From Planctomycetaceae bacterium (GTDB lineage: Bacteria; Planctomycetota; Planctomycetia; Planctomycetales; Planctomycetaceae), in assembly GCA_027080405.1 (NCBI GenBank), contig JALWSL010000064.1:1-8467 (forward strand): a stretch of DNA of 8,467 nucleotides. The letters are read 5' to 3'. Position 1 is the first letter of the stretch; each line of letters opens with the position of its first letter. Positions 1-6,066 of the stretch are shown here, one piece after another. A program made the position numbers and the translations under genes. The notes beneath the pieces are model-generated. The model did no database searches. It saw only the letters and a list, made by a program, of their open reading frames with translations, and was not told the DNA's origin.

Positions 1-406
1 GCAAAAGAGGGATTGGAGCCCCCATTTCCGTCGAGAGACGTTCCACTTTTTCCAGCAGCCGAAAGGAGTCGATCGAGTGGATGCACGCCGCTTTCCCGAG
101 AACCAGCTTCACCTTGTTGCGTTGCAACTGACCGATCAAATGCCAGTTGGCATCCTTCCAGTTCCGAATTTTCGTGTACTGCTCGAACCGCTGTCCGAGT
201 TGCTGCGGACGGTTTTCTCCGAAGTCGCGCTGCCCCAGTTCGTATAATGCCTCGATCCATTCCTCACGGGCATATTTGGTGACAGCCACCAACCTCGGCT
301 GCTCCGTGTGCAATCCGGATCGGGCGGCCGCCTCCCGCATTTTCTGCTTCACCGATCGAAGGTTCTCCCCGATCGTTTCCAGTAATGTCGTCTGCTGCTG
401 GTTCAT
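1..406 (-). CDS. yggS: YggS/PLPBP-family pyridoxal 5'-phosphate-binding protein (N-terminal part, cut by window start)
   Basis: The first 135 codons are in the window; the C-terminal part lies beyond position 1. Members of this family bind PLP in an alanine-racemase-like TIM barrel, have no known catalytic activity, and help keep cytosolic PLP and amino/keto-acid pools balanced. Family landmarks seen, in order: LVAVTKY (residues 39-45, with K44 at the PLP Schiff-base lysine position), GQRDFGENRPQQL (58-70), WHLIGQLQRNK (88-98) and IHSIDS (109-114). There is no signal peptide, which fits a cytosolic protein. The ATG at 404-406 was chosen because the only upstream in-frame codons before a stop are non-ATG, and 38 residues before AVTK is a normal or slightly long N-terminus. 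No good Shine-Dalgarno is visible. The variant RPQQL replaces the YVQE-type sequence common in proteobacterial members. The gene is read away from the convergent-free gap at 407-680, and a 14-bp palindrome lies 63 nt upstream of the start. Confidence 0.93.
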   Translation of the reverse strand, partial: MNQQQTTLLETIGENLRSVKQKMREAAARSGLHTEQPRLVAVTKYAREEWIEALYELGQRDFGENRPQQLGQRFEQYTKIRNWKDANWHLIGQLQRNKVKLVLGKAACIHSIDSFRLLEKVERLSTEMGAPIPLL

Positions 407-680
407 CAATCCATTGTCGCAAATCAGAAGCAAGATTCAATCTATCACCCGAAAGCCGACAGAAATTCCCGAACAATTGTTCGCAAGAGACTCAACATGT
501 ATCCGCACGAGAATCAATATGAGGGCAGCCTGTTTAAATCAGCTGGAGCAATCAGTCGCCGACTGCATCACCAAACCGACAGCCCAATCAACTCAACTCA
601 CCTCGATCAGATCACCCCGATCGGCCCAACTCAGATGAGGCGCTGTTGTTGACCGACTGGAACCGAATACGGAATCTGCC
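407..680. other. Intergenic gap between yggS-like gene and the PQQ-propeller gene
   Basis: Both flanking genes are on the minus strand, so this gap is the 3' side of the propeller gene and the upstream region of the yggS-like gene. No coding sequence here looks real. It contains a perfect 14-bp palindrome at 470-483 (listed separately), a second short dyad CAGTCG-C-CGACTG at 553-565, and a trivial CAACT repeat at 589-600. I found no convincing -35/-10 pair for the yggS-like gene and no hairpin plus T-tract terminator for the propeller gene. Read-through between the two genes therefore cannot be excluded. Confidence 0.6.
470..483. promoter_or_regulatory. 14-bp perfect palindrome, candidate LexA-type operator
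   Basis: The sequence CGAACAATTGTTCG equals its own reverse complement and fits the pattern CGAAC-N4-GTTCG, the LexA/SOS-box core described for Gram-positive bacteria such as Bacillus and Mycobacterium. It sits 63 nt upstream of the yggS-like ATG, a normal operator distance. The only other neighbour, the propeller gene, ends towards it, so the yggS-like gene is the sole likely target. What is seen is the palindrome; LexA binding is inference, because I do not know the LexA specificity of this organism. A perfect 14-bp palindrome alone is not rare (about one per 16 kb by chance). The specific ten fixed bases would be expected roughly 0.008 times in a window of this size at even base composition. 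Confidence 0.4.
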
Positions 681-1871
681 CTATTTGATTTTCCACAGGT
701 GTTGATCACTTCGCAGATACAGGGCACCGTTCGAGGCGGATGGTGTTGCCAGGAAGGTATCCTGGAAATCGTGTGTGCTGATCACTTCGCCGCCGTCCTG
801 TTTGATCTGTAAAATTTGAGCCAGGCCCCTCTCGTTGACCGCGTACATTTTCCCGGAGGAAATGATGGGCGAGGCGCTGAACGGTCCTTTCATGCGAGCC
901 TGCCAGATTCTTTTTCCATTTTCGATATCGGCGCAACTGACGACCCCTGCGCGGTTGGCGACATAGACGCGGTTTTCATAAACGATCGGGCTCGCTGTCG
1001 CCGGGGAAAGCTGGCCGGATTGCCAAATGATCTTCGGAGTTTTCGGGTCACTGATGCCGGGACGAATCGCCGTCAAGCCGTGTGACGGAACATACGCAAC
1101 TTGACCGTTTATCGTCAAAGATGGAATTGTCGAGGCTCCATCCAGATATTCCCACGCCGTTTCACCTGTGTTGACATCCACCGCAGCAACGCCTTTGGAA
1201 GATTGCAAAAGAACCCACGGTTCTTCACCCGGCCAGACAACCGGAGAAGTCCAATTCGCTTTACGGGGGCGATCGATCTGCCAGCGGGTTGTGCCATCGA
1301 TGGCATCAAGTCCGAACGTGAAGGATTCCGTATCGTTTTCGGCCATGCAGACGACAATCCCGTTTTTCACAATCAAAGAGGAAGCCATTCCCAATGAATT
1401 GCTCACATTCGGGAAATCGTAAGTCAACCCGCGATACCATTGCAGGTTCCCTTCCAAATCGAGACAGATCACGTCATTCGAAGAATAGAAGGCAAAAATT
1501 CGCTCTCCATCACTGGCGGGAGTTGGCGTCGCGACAGCCATTTTCTTGTGACAGATCGTCCGCCCGGTCGCCCAGAATTCCCGTTGCCAAAGTTCGTTCC
1601 CGTTATCGGTATCGTAACAGTTGACAACCAGCCGGTTTTGATGCACTCCCTGCGAACTGGTCACAAAAACGCGGTCTCCCACAATGATGGGGGAGGAAAC
1701 ACCGCGCCCCTTCAAGTCGATTTTCCAAGCGATGTGATCCAGCGTATCGGGCAAGGCCGGCCCGGTAACAATGCCGTTATTGAGTGTGCCGCGAAATTGT
1801 CTCCAATCTTCAGCGGCACAGGTAACGCAGTGGAGTATCAAAGCGAACAGAAAGATAAAACGAATCAACAT
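681..1871 (-). CDS. Secreted PQQ-like beta-propeller repeat protein
   Basis: The protein has 396 residues. Residues 1 to about 19 form a Sec signal peptide (MLIRFIFLFALIL core) with cleavage probably near TCA-A. No proper lipobox is present despite two cysteines there. The mature protein opens with DWRQFRG (22-28), the N-terminal signature common in planctomycete PQQ-like proteins. Seven to eight propeller blades then follow, each pairing a 'SP-hydrophobic-V/G' strand with a D-x-x-x-G-x-x-x-W end. Examples are SSPIIVGDRVFV/DTDNGNELW (59-95), VAAVDVNTGETAW (228-240), ASPIVYENRVYV with DIENGKRIW (293-323) and ASPIISSG (333-340). The final ATPSASNGALYL and HLWKIK (375-396) probably close the ring. 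Such propellers usually act as scaffolds (BamB-like) or in binding; genuine quinone dehydrogenases are longer (about 500-700 residues), so enzyme activity is unlikely. It is the second gene of a probable operon, 33 bp after the preceding stop codon. Upstream of the ATG there is only a weak GGGG-type ribosome site. No substrate can be inferred. Confidence 0.88.
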   Translation of the reverse strand: MLIRFIFLFALILHCVTCAAEDWRQFRGTLNNGIVTGPALPDTLDHIAWKIDLKGRGVSSPIIVGDRVFVTSSQGVHQNRLVVNCYDTDNGNELWQREFWATGRTICHKKMAVATPTPASDGERIFAFYSSNDVICLDLEGNLQWYRGLTYDFPNVSNSLGMASSLIVKNGIVVCMAENDTESFTFGLDAIDGTTRWQIDRPRKANWTSPVVWPGEEPWVLLQSSKGVAAVDVNTGETAWEYLDGASTIPSLTINGQVAYVPSHGLTAIRPGISDPKTPKIIWQSGQLSPATASPIVYENRVYVANRAGVVSCADIENGKRIWQARMKGPFSASPIISSGKMYAVNERGLAQILQIKQDGGEVISTHDFQDTFLATPSASNGALYLRSDQHLWKIK

Positions 1872-1904
1872 GAATCATACCCCGGTCGTAATTGGTGTTG
1901 TTGA

Positions 1905-3041
1905 CTATTCAGTTTTTGTGGAATGGATCGCCATGCCGTACGGGTTGCAGACGCGAAACTGAAATTGCCATCTTTGTGCCCAATCCTGCGTCTGTTCGTT
2001 CTGGCAGATTTTCAACAGGATGCTGTTCTTCCCTTTTTTCAAAGTTCCCGGCACCCGATATTGATCGAACGCGGTGCCCCGATGGTATTCTTCCCGTTCG
2101 AAAAGCAGTTTTCCATTCACCCACAACTTCCAGGCGTTGGGCGTGGCGAGTCGAAATTCGACAGGCTGTTCCTTTTCCGAAAAGAACTCGGTATAGGCAT
2201 ATTCAACAGCTCCCTTATGCGGAGCGACCTGCCTGGCGATGTCGAGAATGCCATACGGATCATCCGTTTGATACTTCTTCCAGGTCACCTCCCCCAACTG
2301 ACCATCGTAAGCAGCCGTCAGGTTGATTTCCTTTTCGGGAGGATAAACCTGGGCAAACCCGACCCCCTGTTTATTGTTGAATGGACCGATCAGATACCAC
2401 GTGTTAAGGAAACCGTAATGATATTGCAGGTCGATGTCTTCGCCGCACTGTTTGAGACCTTTGATGATTTTACGAACCTGATCATTATCGCTCGCCCCGA
2501 GTAAGGCTTTTCTGTAGAAGGCGCAACGACTTTTCAGGTCATCAGGAGAGTCTTTCGCAATTTTTTCTGCCTGTTTGATGTATCGGCCCACCGCTTCCCG
2601 GCGAAGTTCGTCGCTCGGATCGTTGATGAACATGTCGATCATTTCGTCGGCTTGATCAGAACCAATTTTCTGGAGCCACTCAAAAACCATTCTGCGCGAA
2701 GCGGGCCGATGAGAGGTCTTACGTAAAAAATTGAGCAAGGCTTCTTCAGGCAGCGGTTTGCCTTCCTCCAGCGTGCGGGCAGCGATCGTCTCGAACGCAT
2801 TACGCAACCAGTTTGATGCCAGTGGATTGGCATCGTCCAGGGCAATGAGAATGGGAATCAAGGCAGACGCGTCCCGTTTTTGCAATTCCTGAATAGCGAG
2901 GCGGGCTCGCTGGTGCCCTTTCCCTTCGTGATCTACCGATTTGATCGCCATGAACAAAGACGACAGCTCTCCCTGAGACTGCGCACAACAGCGCGGGAGA
3001 AATGTGAAAAGCAGAAGAACAATAACGGCGGGCGATTTCAT
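1905..3041 (-). CDS. Secreted helical-repeat (HEAT-like) protein with C-terminal beta-sandwich domain
   Basis: The protein has 378 residues. Residues 1-20 are a Sec signal peptide (VIVLLLFTFL core, cleavage near CCA-Q). Residues about 25-200 are predicted to be almost entirely helical, with repeating units such as ALIPILIALDDANPLASNWL (60-79) and MIDMFINDPSDELRREAVGR (134-153). The second resembles a HEAT repeat with the usual DP and R positions. Residues about 210-366 look like a galactose-binding-like beta-sandwich seen in many planctomycete secreted proteins: NTWYLIGPFNN (213-223), VYPPEKEI (232-239), AWKLWVNGKLLF (303-314), and LKKGKNSILLKI (334-345) before a final WQFQFRV strand. Both halves are binding or scaffold folds and no catalytic motif is evident. 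The start is supported by GGAG seven bases upstream. It is first in a minus-strand operon with the PQQ-like propeller gene. The HEAT assignment is by pattern and moderately secure; the C-terminal module is clearer. Confidence 0.82.
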   Translation of the reverse strand: MKSPAVIVLLLFTFLPRCCAQSQGELSSLFMAIKSVDHEGKGHQRARLAIQELQKRDASALIPILIALDDANPLASNWLRNAFETIAARTLEEGKPLPEEALLNFLRKTSHRPASRRMVFEWLQKIGSDQADEMIDMFINDPSDELRREAVGRYIKQAEKIAKDSPDDLKSRCAFYRKALLGASDNDQVRKIIKGLKQCGEDIDLQYHYGFLNTWYLIGPFNNKQGVGFAQVYPPEKEINLTAAYDGQLGEVTWKKYQTDDPYGILDIARQVAPHKGAVEYAYTEFFSEKEQPVEFRLATPNAWKLWVNGKLLFEREEYHRGTAFDQYRVPGTLKKGKNSILLKICQNEQTQDWAQRWQFQFRVCNPYGMAIHSTKTE

Positions 3042-3048
3042 TACCAGA

Positions 3049-3052
3049 CTCC
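3049..3052 (-). promoter_or_regulatory. Ribosome binding site of the helical-repeat gene
   Basis: GGAG on the minus strand lies seven bases before the ATG at 3039-3041 and supports that start. It is unusual in directly abutting a 15-bp tandem duplication, and in following an alternative frame that ends in TAA overlapping the ATG (TAATG). That alternative frame has no ATG after its last upstream stop at 3098-3100, so a coupled leader peptide is unlikely. Confidence 0.6.
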
Positions 3053-3082
3053 ATCAAGGGCGACCAGATCAAGGGCAACCAG
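3053..3082. repeat. 15-bp tandem duplication (two copies, one mismatch)
   Basis: ATCAAGGGCGACCAG (3053-3067) is followed immediately by ATCAAGGGCAACCAG (3068-3082); 14 of 15 positions match. On the leftward transcript the pair lies in the 5' leader and ends exactly at the GGAG ribosome site of the helical-repeat gene. It may be a recent slippage duplication or a repeated binding site. Nothing in the sequence decides between these. Confidence 0.85.
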
Positions 3083-3384
3083 GCAGTACCGGGAGATTCA
3101 ACAAGTATCATCCAAAAACAGCATCCAACATCCCGCCTCATCATACCAATCGATAATCCCGATTGCGAATCTGTCGAGCCTGCCACGGATCGTTTGTATA
3201 GAACCCAGCTTGTCCATAACATTCTGTGCGACATTTTTTCCTGAAAAACCAGGATAATTTTTCTGACCAACAAAAACAGGACAAAAAGGGCCATTTTTAC
3301 TGTGAAATCTGCTCCTTTCAATCGTTTCAGTCCGTCGAATGGCCAGGAGAAAGTGGTTTTCAAGCCTCGGAAATGTTCGGCACC

Positions 3385-3414
3385 TTGACATTTCCGCTAC
3401 GAATCACCGATAAT
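3385..3414 (+). promoter_or_regulatory. Near-consensus sigma70-type promoter for the PSCyt-PSD1/DUF1501 operon
   Basis: A perfect -35 hexamer TTGACA (3385-3390) is followed by an 18-bp spacer and GATAAT (3409-3414), which matches five of six bases of TATAAT. Transcription would begin near 3420-3422, leaving a leader of about 89 nt before the ATG at 3510. The orientation fits the gene pair downstream. Planctomycete housekeeping promoters are poorly characterised, so function is inferred from the bacterial consensus. Confidence 0.65.
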
Positions 3415-3440
3415 GGATATGACTTGCCCTGTATCTCCAC

Positions 3441-3465
3441 TCGGGAAAGTGTCGAGTTTTCCCGA
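3441..3465 (+). promoter_or_regulatory. Inverted repeat / hairpin in the 5' leader of the PSD1 gene
   Basis: TCGGGAAA (3441-3448) and TTTCCCGA (3458-3465) are perfect 8-bp complementary arms around a 9-base loop. The hairpin starts about 20 nt after the predicted transcription start and is not followed by a T-run, so it is not an intrinsic terminator. It could stabilise the mRNA 5' end, or the dyad could be a repressor operator just downstream of the promoter. A separate loopless 8-bp palindrome, CTCCGGAG, follows at 3468-3475. The structure is seen directly; the role is inferred. Confidence 0.5.
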
Positions 3466-3509
3466 CCCTCCGGAGATCGAGACGATACTGACCGACATGC
3501 GAGGCGATC

Positions 3510-5999
3510 ATGAAGTACCTTCCTGGAGTATTGAGCTGCCCGTTTCTTCTTGCGATTCTTTTCTCATCATCGTTCGCAGTAGCTGATGACATGACGCAGC
3601 GCGAGCGGGAATTTTTTGAGGAGAAAATTCGTCCTGTTCTGGTGAAGCACTGTTACGAGTGTCATTCCGTCAAATCGGAAAACATGGACAGCGATTATTC
3701 TCTCGATACGCGGATGGGAATCCGGTCGGCTGGTTCTTCGGGAGAGATTGCGATTGTCCCTGGGGATCCCAAAAACAGCCCGCTGCTCCGGGCGCTCAAT
3801 TATGAAGATCTCGAGATGCCTCCTGACGAGAAGTTGCCTGCTTCTGTCATCGCCGATTTCGAAAAGTGGATCAAAATGGGGGCTCCCGATCCGAGGGATG
3901 GCGACCCATTCAAAATGCGAAAGGAACTCGAGAAGAAGAAATCCGCAACGCTCTGGTCACTCAATCCGCCAGAGTTCAAGGGGTTGCCCCGTGTCAAAAA
4001 CAAAAAATGGTCGCAGCACCCGGTCGATCGATTTGTACTGGCGCAAATGGAAAGACATCGTTTGCACCCGGTCGGCGATGCTTCTGCGGAAGCACTGTTG
4101 CGCCGGGTCTATTTCGATTTGATCGGTCTGCCCCCTTCTCCTGAACAGGTCGAGGCATTTACAAAAAATCCGACATCCGAGGCTTATACAAAAGTGGTTG
4201 ATGAATTGCTGAGCTCACCACACTTCGGCGAACGCTGGGGAAGGCACTGGCTCGATTTGGCCCGCTATGCGGAATCGAGCGGGATGGAATTCAACTTCAC
4301 CTATCCGCACGCCTGGCCTTACCGGGATTATGTCATTGCCGCGTTTAATAAGGATAAACCGTACGATCGATTCCTTACCGAACAACTGGCTGGCGACCTG
4401 CTTGAAGCAAAGGATCAGAAAGAAAGGGAAGAAAATCTGCTCGCAACCGGTTTCTTGGCGATTGGCCCGAAAAGGCACAACGCTTCGGGCACGGAGTTCA
4501 AGTACGATCTGGCAGATGACCAAATTAAAACAGTCACGAAAACATTTCTCGGGTTGACTGTTGCGTGTGCCCGGTGTCACGATCACAAGTTCGACCCGAT
4601 CCCGACCAAGGATTATTACGCGCTCGGTTCCATCTTCCAAAGTACGAAAACACTTTACGGCACTAAAACAATCAAATACTCGAACCATCCTTCTCCGTTA
4701 ATCCCGTTTGGTGAAAACGCGGTCGAGTTGAACAAAAAATATCTGGCCCATCTGGAAAAAATCAACAAGCTTAACAAGGAAGTCAAAGCAGCCGACGGAC
4801 TTCGCCTGAAGCTGGAAAACATGGATGAAAAAAAGCAGGACAAGAAAGCGATTGCCGAGGCGAAAGCGAAGATTGAAAAGCTGAAAAAACAGATCAAGGA
4901 ACTGGAAAAGAACGCTCCGAAGCAACCGAAATATGCGATGGGCGTGGCTGAGGGGAAAGCGATTGATCTCACCGTCGCCGTTGGGGGGAATCCAAGCACA
5001 AGGGGGGAAAAAGCACCTCGCGGTTTCCTTTCTGCAGTACCTGTCAAGCAAACACCGACAATCGCCAGTAACTCCTGTGGACGCCTGGAGTTGGCCAAAT
5101 GGATGACTGACCCGGGCAATCCGCTCGTTTCCCGTGTGATGGTGAACCGCATTTGGCAACATCTGTTTGGTATCGGGATTGTGCCGACGCCGAACAACTT
5201 TGGAACGATCGGCAAACCGCCCACGCATCCGGAACTGCTCGATTTTCTGGCGATCACTTTTATGGAGAACAAGTGGTCGGTGAAGAAAATGATCCGCATG
5301 CTTGTGCTGAGCCGTACGTATCGGTTGAGTACGGTTGATGACGAGGCGAACCGCCTGATCGATCCGCAAAATGTCTATCTTTGGAAAGCAACCGCCCGCC
5401 GACTGGAAGCCGAAGCGATCAGAGATGCGATTCTGGCTGTCAGTGGCGAACTCGACCTGACCCCCGCGGAAGGTTCAACGGTTACGCCGATCGGACAGAA
5501 ACTGGCCCGGGATGTTCCATACGAAAAACTGAATCCACCCAGCAAAAAGCGTTCCGTCTATTTGCCGATCGTACGAAATTACGAACCGCACATTTTTCAG
5601 GAGTTCGATTTCGCATCTTCCAGCTTGGTTGTCGGTCAGCGGGCGACGACGACAACGGCCAAGCAGGCACTCTTTTTCCTGAATAACGACTTCATTCTCG
5701 CGCAGTCCGAAGCAACGGCGAAACTGTTGATGAAACAGGCACCCCAGGATGTTGATGCACGCATCCGGCTTGCCTATTTGAGGGCCTTGAGCCGTCAGCC
5801 GAGCACGGATGAAATAGCCCATGTCAAACAGTATTTGGAACAAGCAGAAAAAGATCTGGCCAAAGCGGAACCGGATGCAGCCAAGAGACGCCTTCGGGCA
5901 TTGGCCAGTTTTGTGCAAGTCATTTTCAGTAGTGCAGAGTTCCGTTATCTGATTCAACCACCACAGCAAAAACAGACTACCATTTTAACCCGAAAATAG
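3510..5999 (+). CDS. Secreted PSCyt1-PSCyt2(DUF1549)-PSD1(DUF1553) protein, putative c-type cytochrome
   Basis: The protein has 829 residues. A Sec signal peptide covers about 1-25 (LLAILFSSSFAVA-DD). The PSCyt1 domain (about 45-128) has haem motif C48-Y-E-C51-H52 and an MPP at 103-105 that could supply the distal Met ligand. PSCyt2/DUF1549 spans about 168-380, with HPVDRFVLAQ (170-179), FDLIGLPPSPEQV (202-214), ERWGRHWLDLARYAES (241-256) and a second C353-A-R-C356-H357 followed by DHKFDPIPTKDYY. Residues about 405-470 are a Lys/Glu-rich coiled coil. PSD1/DUF1553 spans about 523-785, with GRLELAKWM (524-532), NPLVSRVMVNRIWQHLFG (537-554), PPTHPELLDFLA (570-581) and SRTYRLST (601-608). GAGG five bases before the ATG supports the start. 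This architecture and length are typical of planctomycetes and their relatives, where it is heavily duplicated; its substrate or electron partner is unknown. It precedes a DUF1501 gene by 67 bp, its usual partner. Confidence 0.95.
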   Translation: MKYLPGVLSCPFLLAILFSSSFAVADDMTQREREFFEEKIRPVLVKHCYECHSVKSENMDSDYSLDTRMGIRSAGSSGEIAIVPGDPKNSPLLRALNYEDLEMPPDEKLPASVIADFEKWIKMGAPDPRDGDPFKMRKELEKKKSATLWSLNPPEFKGLPRVKNKKWSQHPVDRFVLAQMERHRLHPVGDASAEALLRRVYFDLIGLPPSPEQVEAFTKNPTSEAYTKVVDELLSSPHFGERWGRHWLDLARYAESSGMEFNFTYPHAWPYRDYVIAAFNKDKPYDRFLTEQLAGDLLEAKDQKEREENLLATGFLAIGPKRHNASGTEFKYDLADDQIKTVTKTFLGLTVACARCHDHKFDPIPTKDYYALGSIFQSTKTLYGTKTIKYSNHPSPLIPFGENAVELNKKYLAHLEKINKLNKEVKAADGLRLKLENMDEKKQDKKAIAEAKAKIEKLKKQIKELEKNAPKQPKYAMGVAEGKAIDLTVAVGGNPSTRGEKAPRGFLSAVPVKQTPTIASNSCGRLELAKWMTDPGNPLVSRVMVNRIWQHLFGIGIVPTPNNFGTIGKPPTHPELLDFLAITFMENKWSVKKMIRMLVLSRTYRLSTVDDEANRLIDPQNVYLWKATARRLEAEAIRDAILAVSGELDLTPAEGSTVTPIGQKLARDVPYEKLNPPSKKRSVYLPIVRNYEPHIFQEFDFASSSLVVGQRATTTTAKQALFFLNNDFILAQSEATAKLLMKQAPQDVDARIRLAYLRALSRQPSTDEIAHVKQYLEQAEKDLAKAEPDAAKRRLRALASFVQVIFSSAEFRYLIQPPQQKQTTILTRK

Positions 6000-6066
6000 A
6001 CAGAAACAGAATTTCTGCAAAATCGGAATCGGCCCAATTTCAGGGAGAAAACCGGGGAGAAAAACA

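Larger units (their letters stand above)
3042..3509. other. 468-bp divergent intergenic region
   Basis: This region separates the leftward helical-repeat/propeller operon from the rightward PSCyt-PSD1/DUF1501 operon, so it must hold promoters for both. The rightward promoter is clear (3385-3414). For the leftward operon I see no convincing -35/-10; the best -10-like string is TATACA on the minus strand near 3195-3200, without an acceptable -35. The A/T-rich block at about 3232-3300 is a reasonable place for leftward promoter elements. Other contents are a 15-bp tandem duplication at 3053-3082 and two inverted repeats in the rightward leader (3441-3465 and the short CTCCGGAG at 3468-3475). Long open frames crossing this region have no protein-like signals and are treated as chance. 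Confidence 0.65.

Noticed and set aside
264..476. 70-codon minus-strand open frame
   Set aside because: It is a different frame of the same strand as the yggS-like gene and overlaps its start; the family motifs are only in the other frame.
553..565. CAGTCG-C-CGACTG dyad as a terminator or operator
   Set aside because: The loop is a single base and no T-tract follows on either strand, so it cannot be a normal terminator; 6-bp arms are common by chance.
147..638. 163-codon plus-strand open frame at the left end
   Set aside because: It lies antisense over the yggS-like gene, whose protein motifs are unmistakable, and its own translation is low-complexity Ser/Arg/Cys-rich with no domain signal.
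1812..1871. Possible lipoprotein signal in the PQQ-like protein, from the two cysteines in its signal peptide
   Set aside because: The residues before each Cys do not fit an L-(A/S/T)-(G/A)-C lipobox, so ordinary signal peptidase I cleavage is preferred.
3041..3097. Leader peptide ending in TAA overlapping the ATG of the helical-repeat gene
   Set aside because: After the in-frame stop at 3098-3100 there is no ATG, and the apparent Leu-Val-Ala-Leu-Asp repeat is just the translation of the 15-bp duplication.
3190..3240. Leftward promoter based on TATACA on the minus strand
   Set aside because: No hexamer resembling TTGACA occurs 16-18 bp upstream, so I did not list it as a feature.
2800..3391. 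Two minus-strand open frames (187 and 97 codons) crossing the divergent intergenic region
   Set aside because: One overlaps the helical-repeat gene in another frame, neither has a ribosome site or recognisable motifs, and both cover the region expected to hold promoters.
4655..5369. Long minus-strand open frames (214 and 223 codons) antisense to the PSD1 gene
   Set aside because: They mirror the Lys/Glu-rich coiled-coil codons, giving Phe/Leu/Ser-rich translations; this is a composition effect, not a gene.
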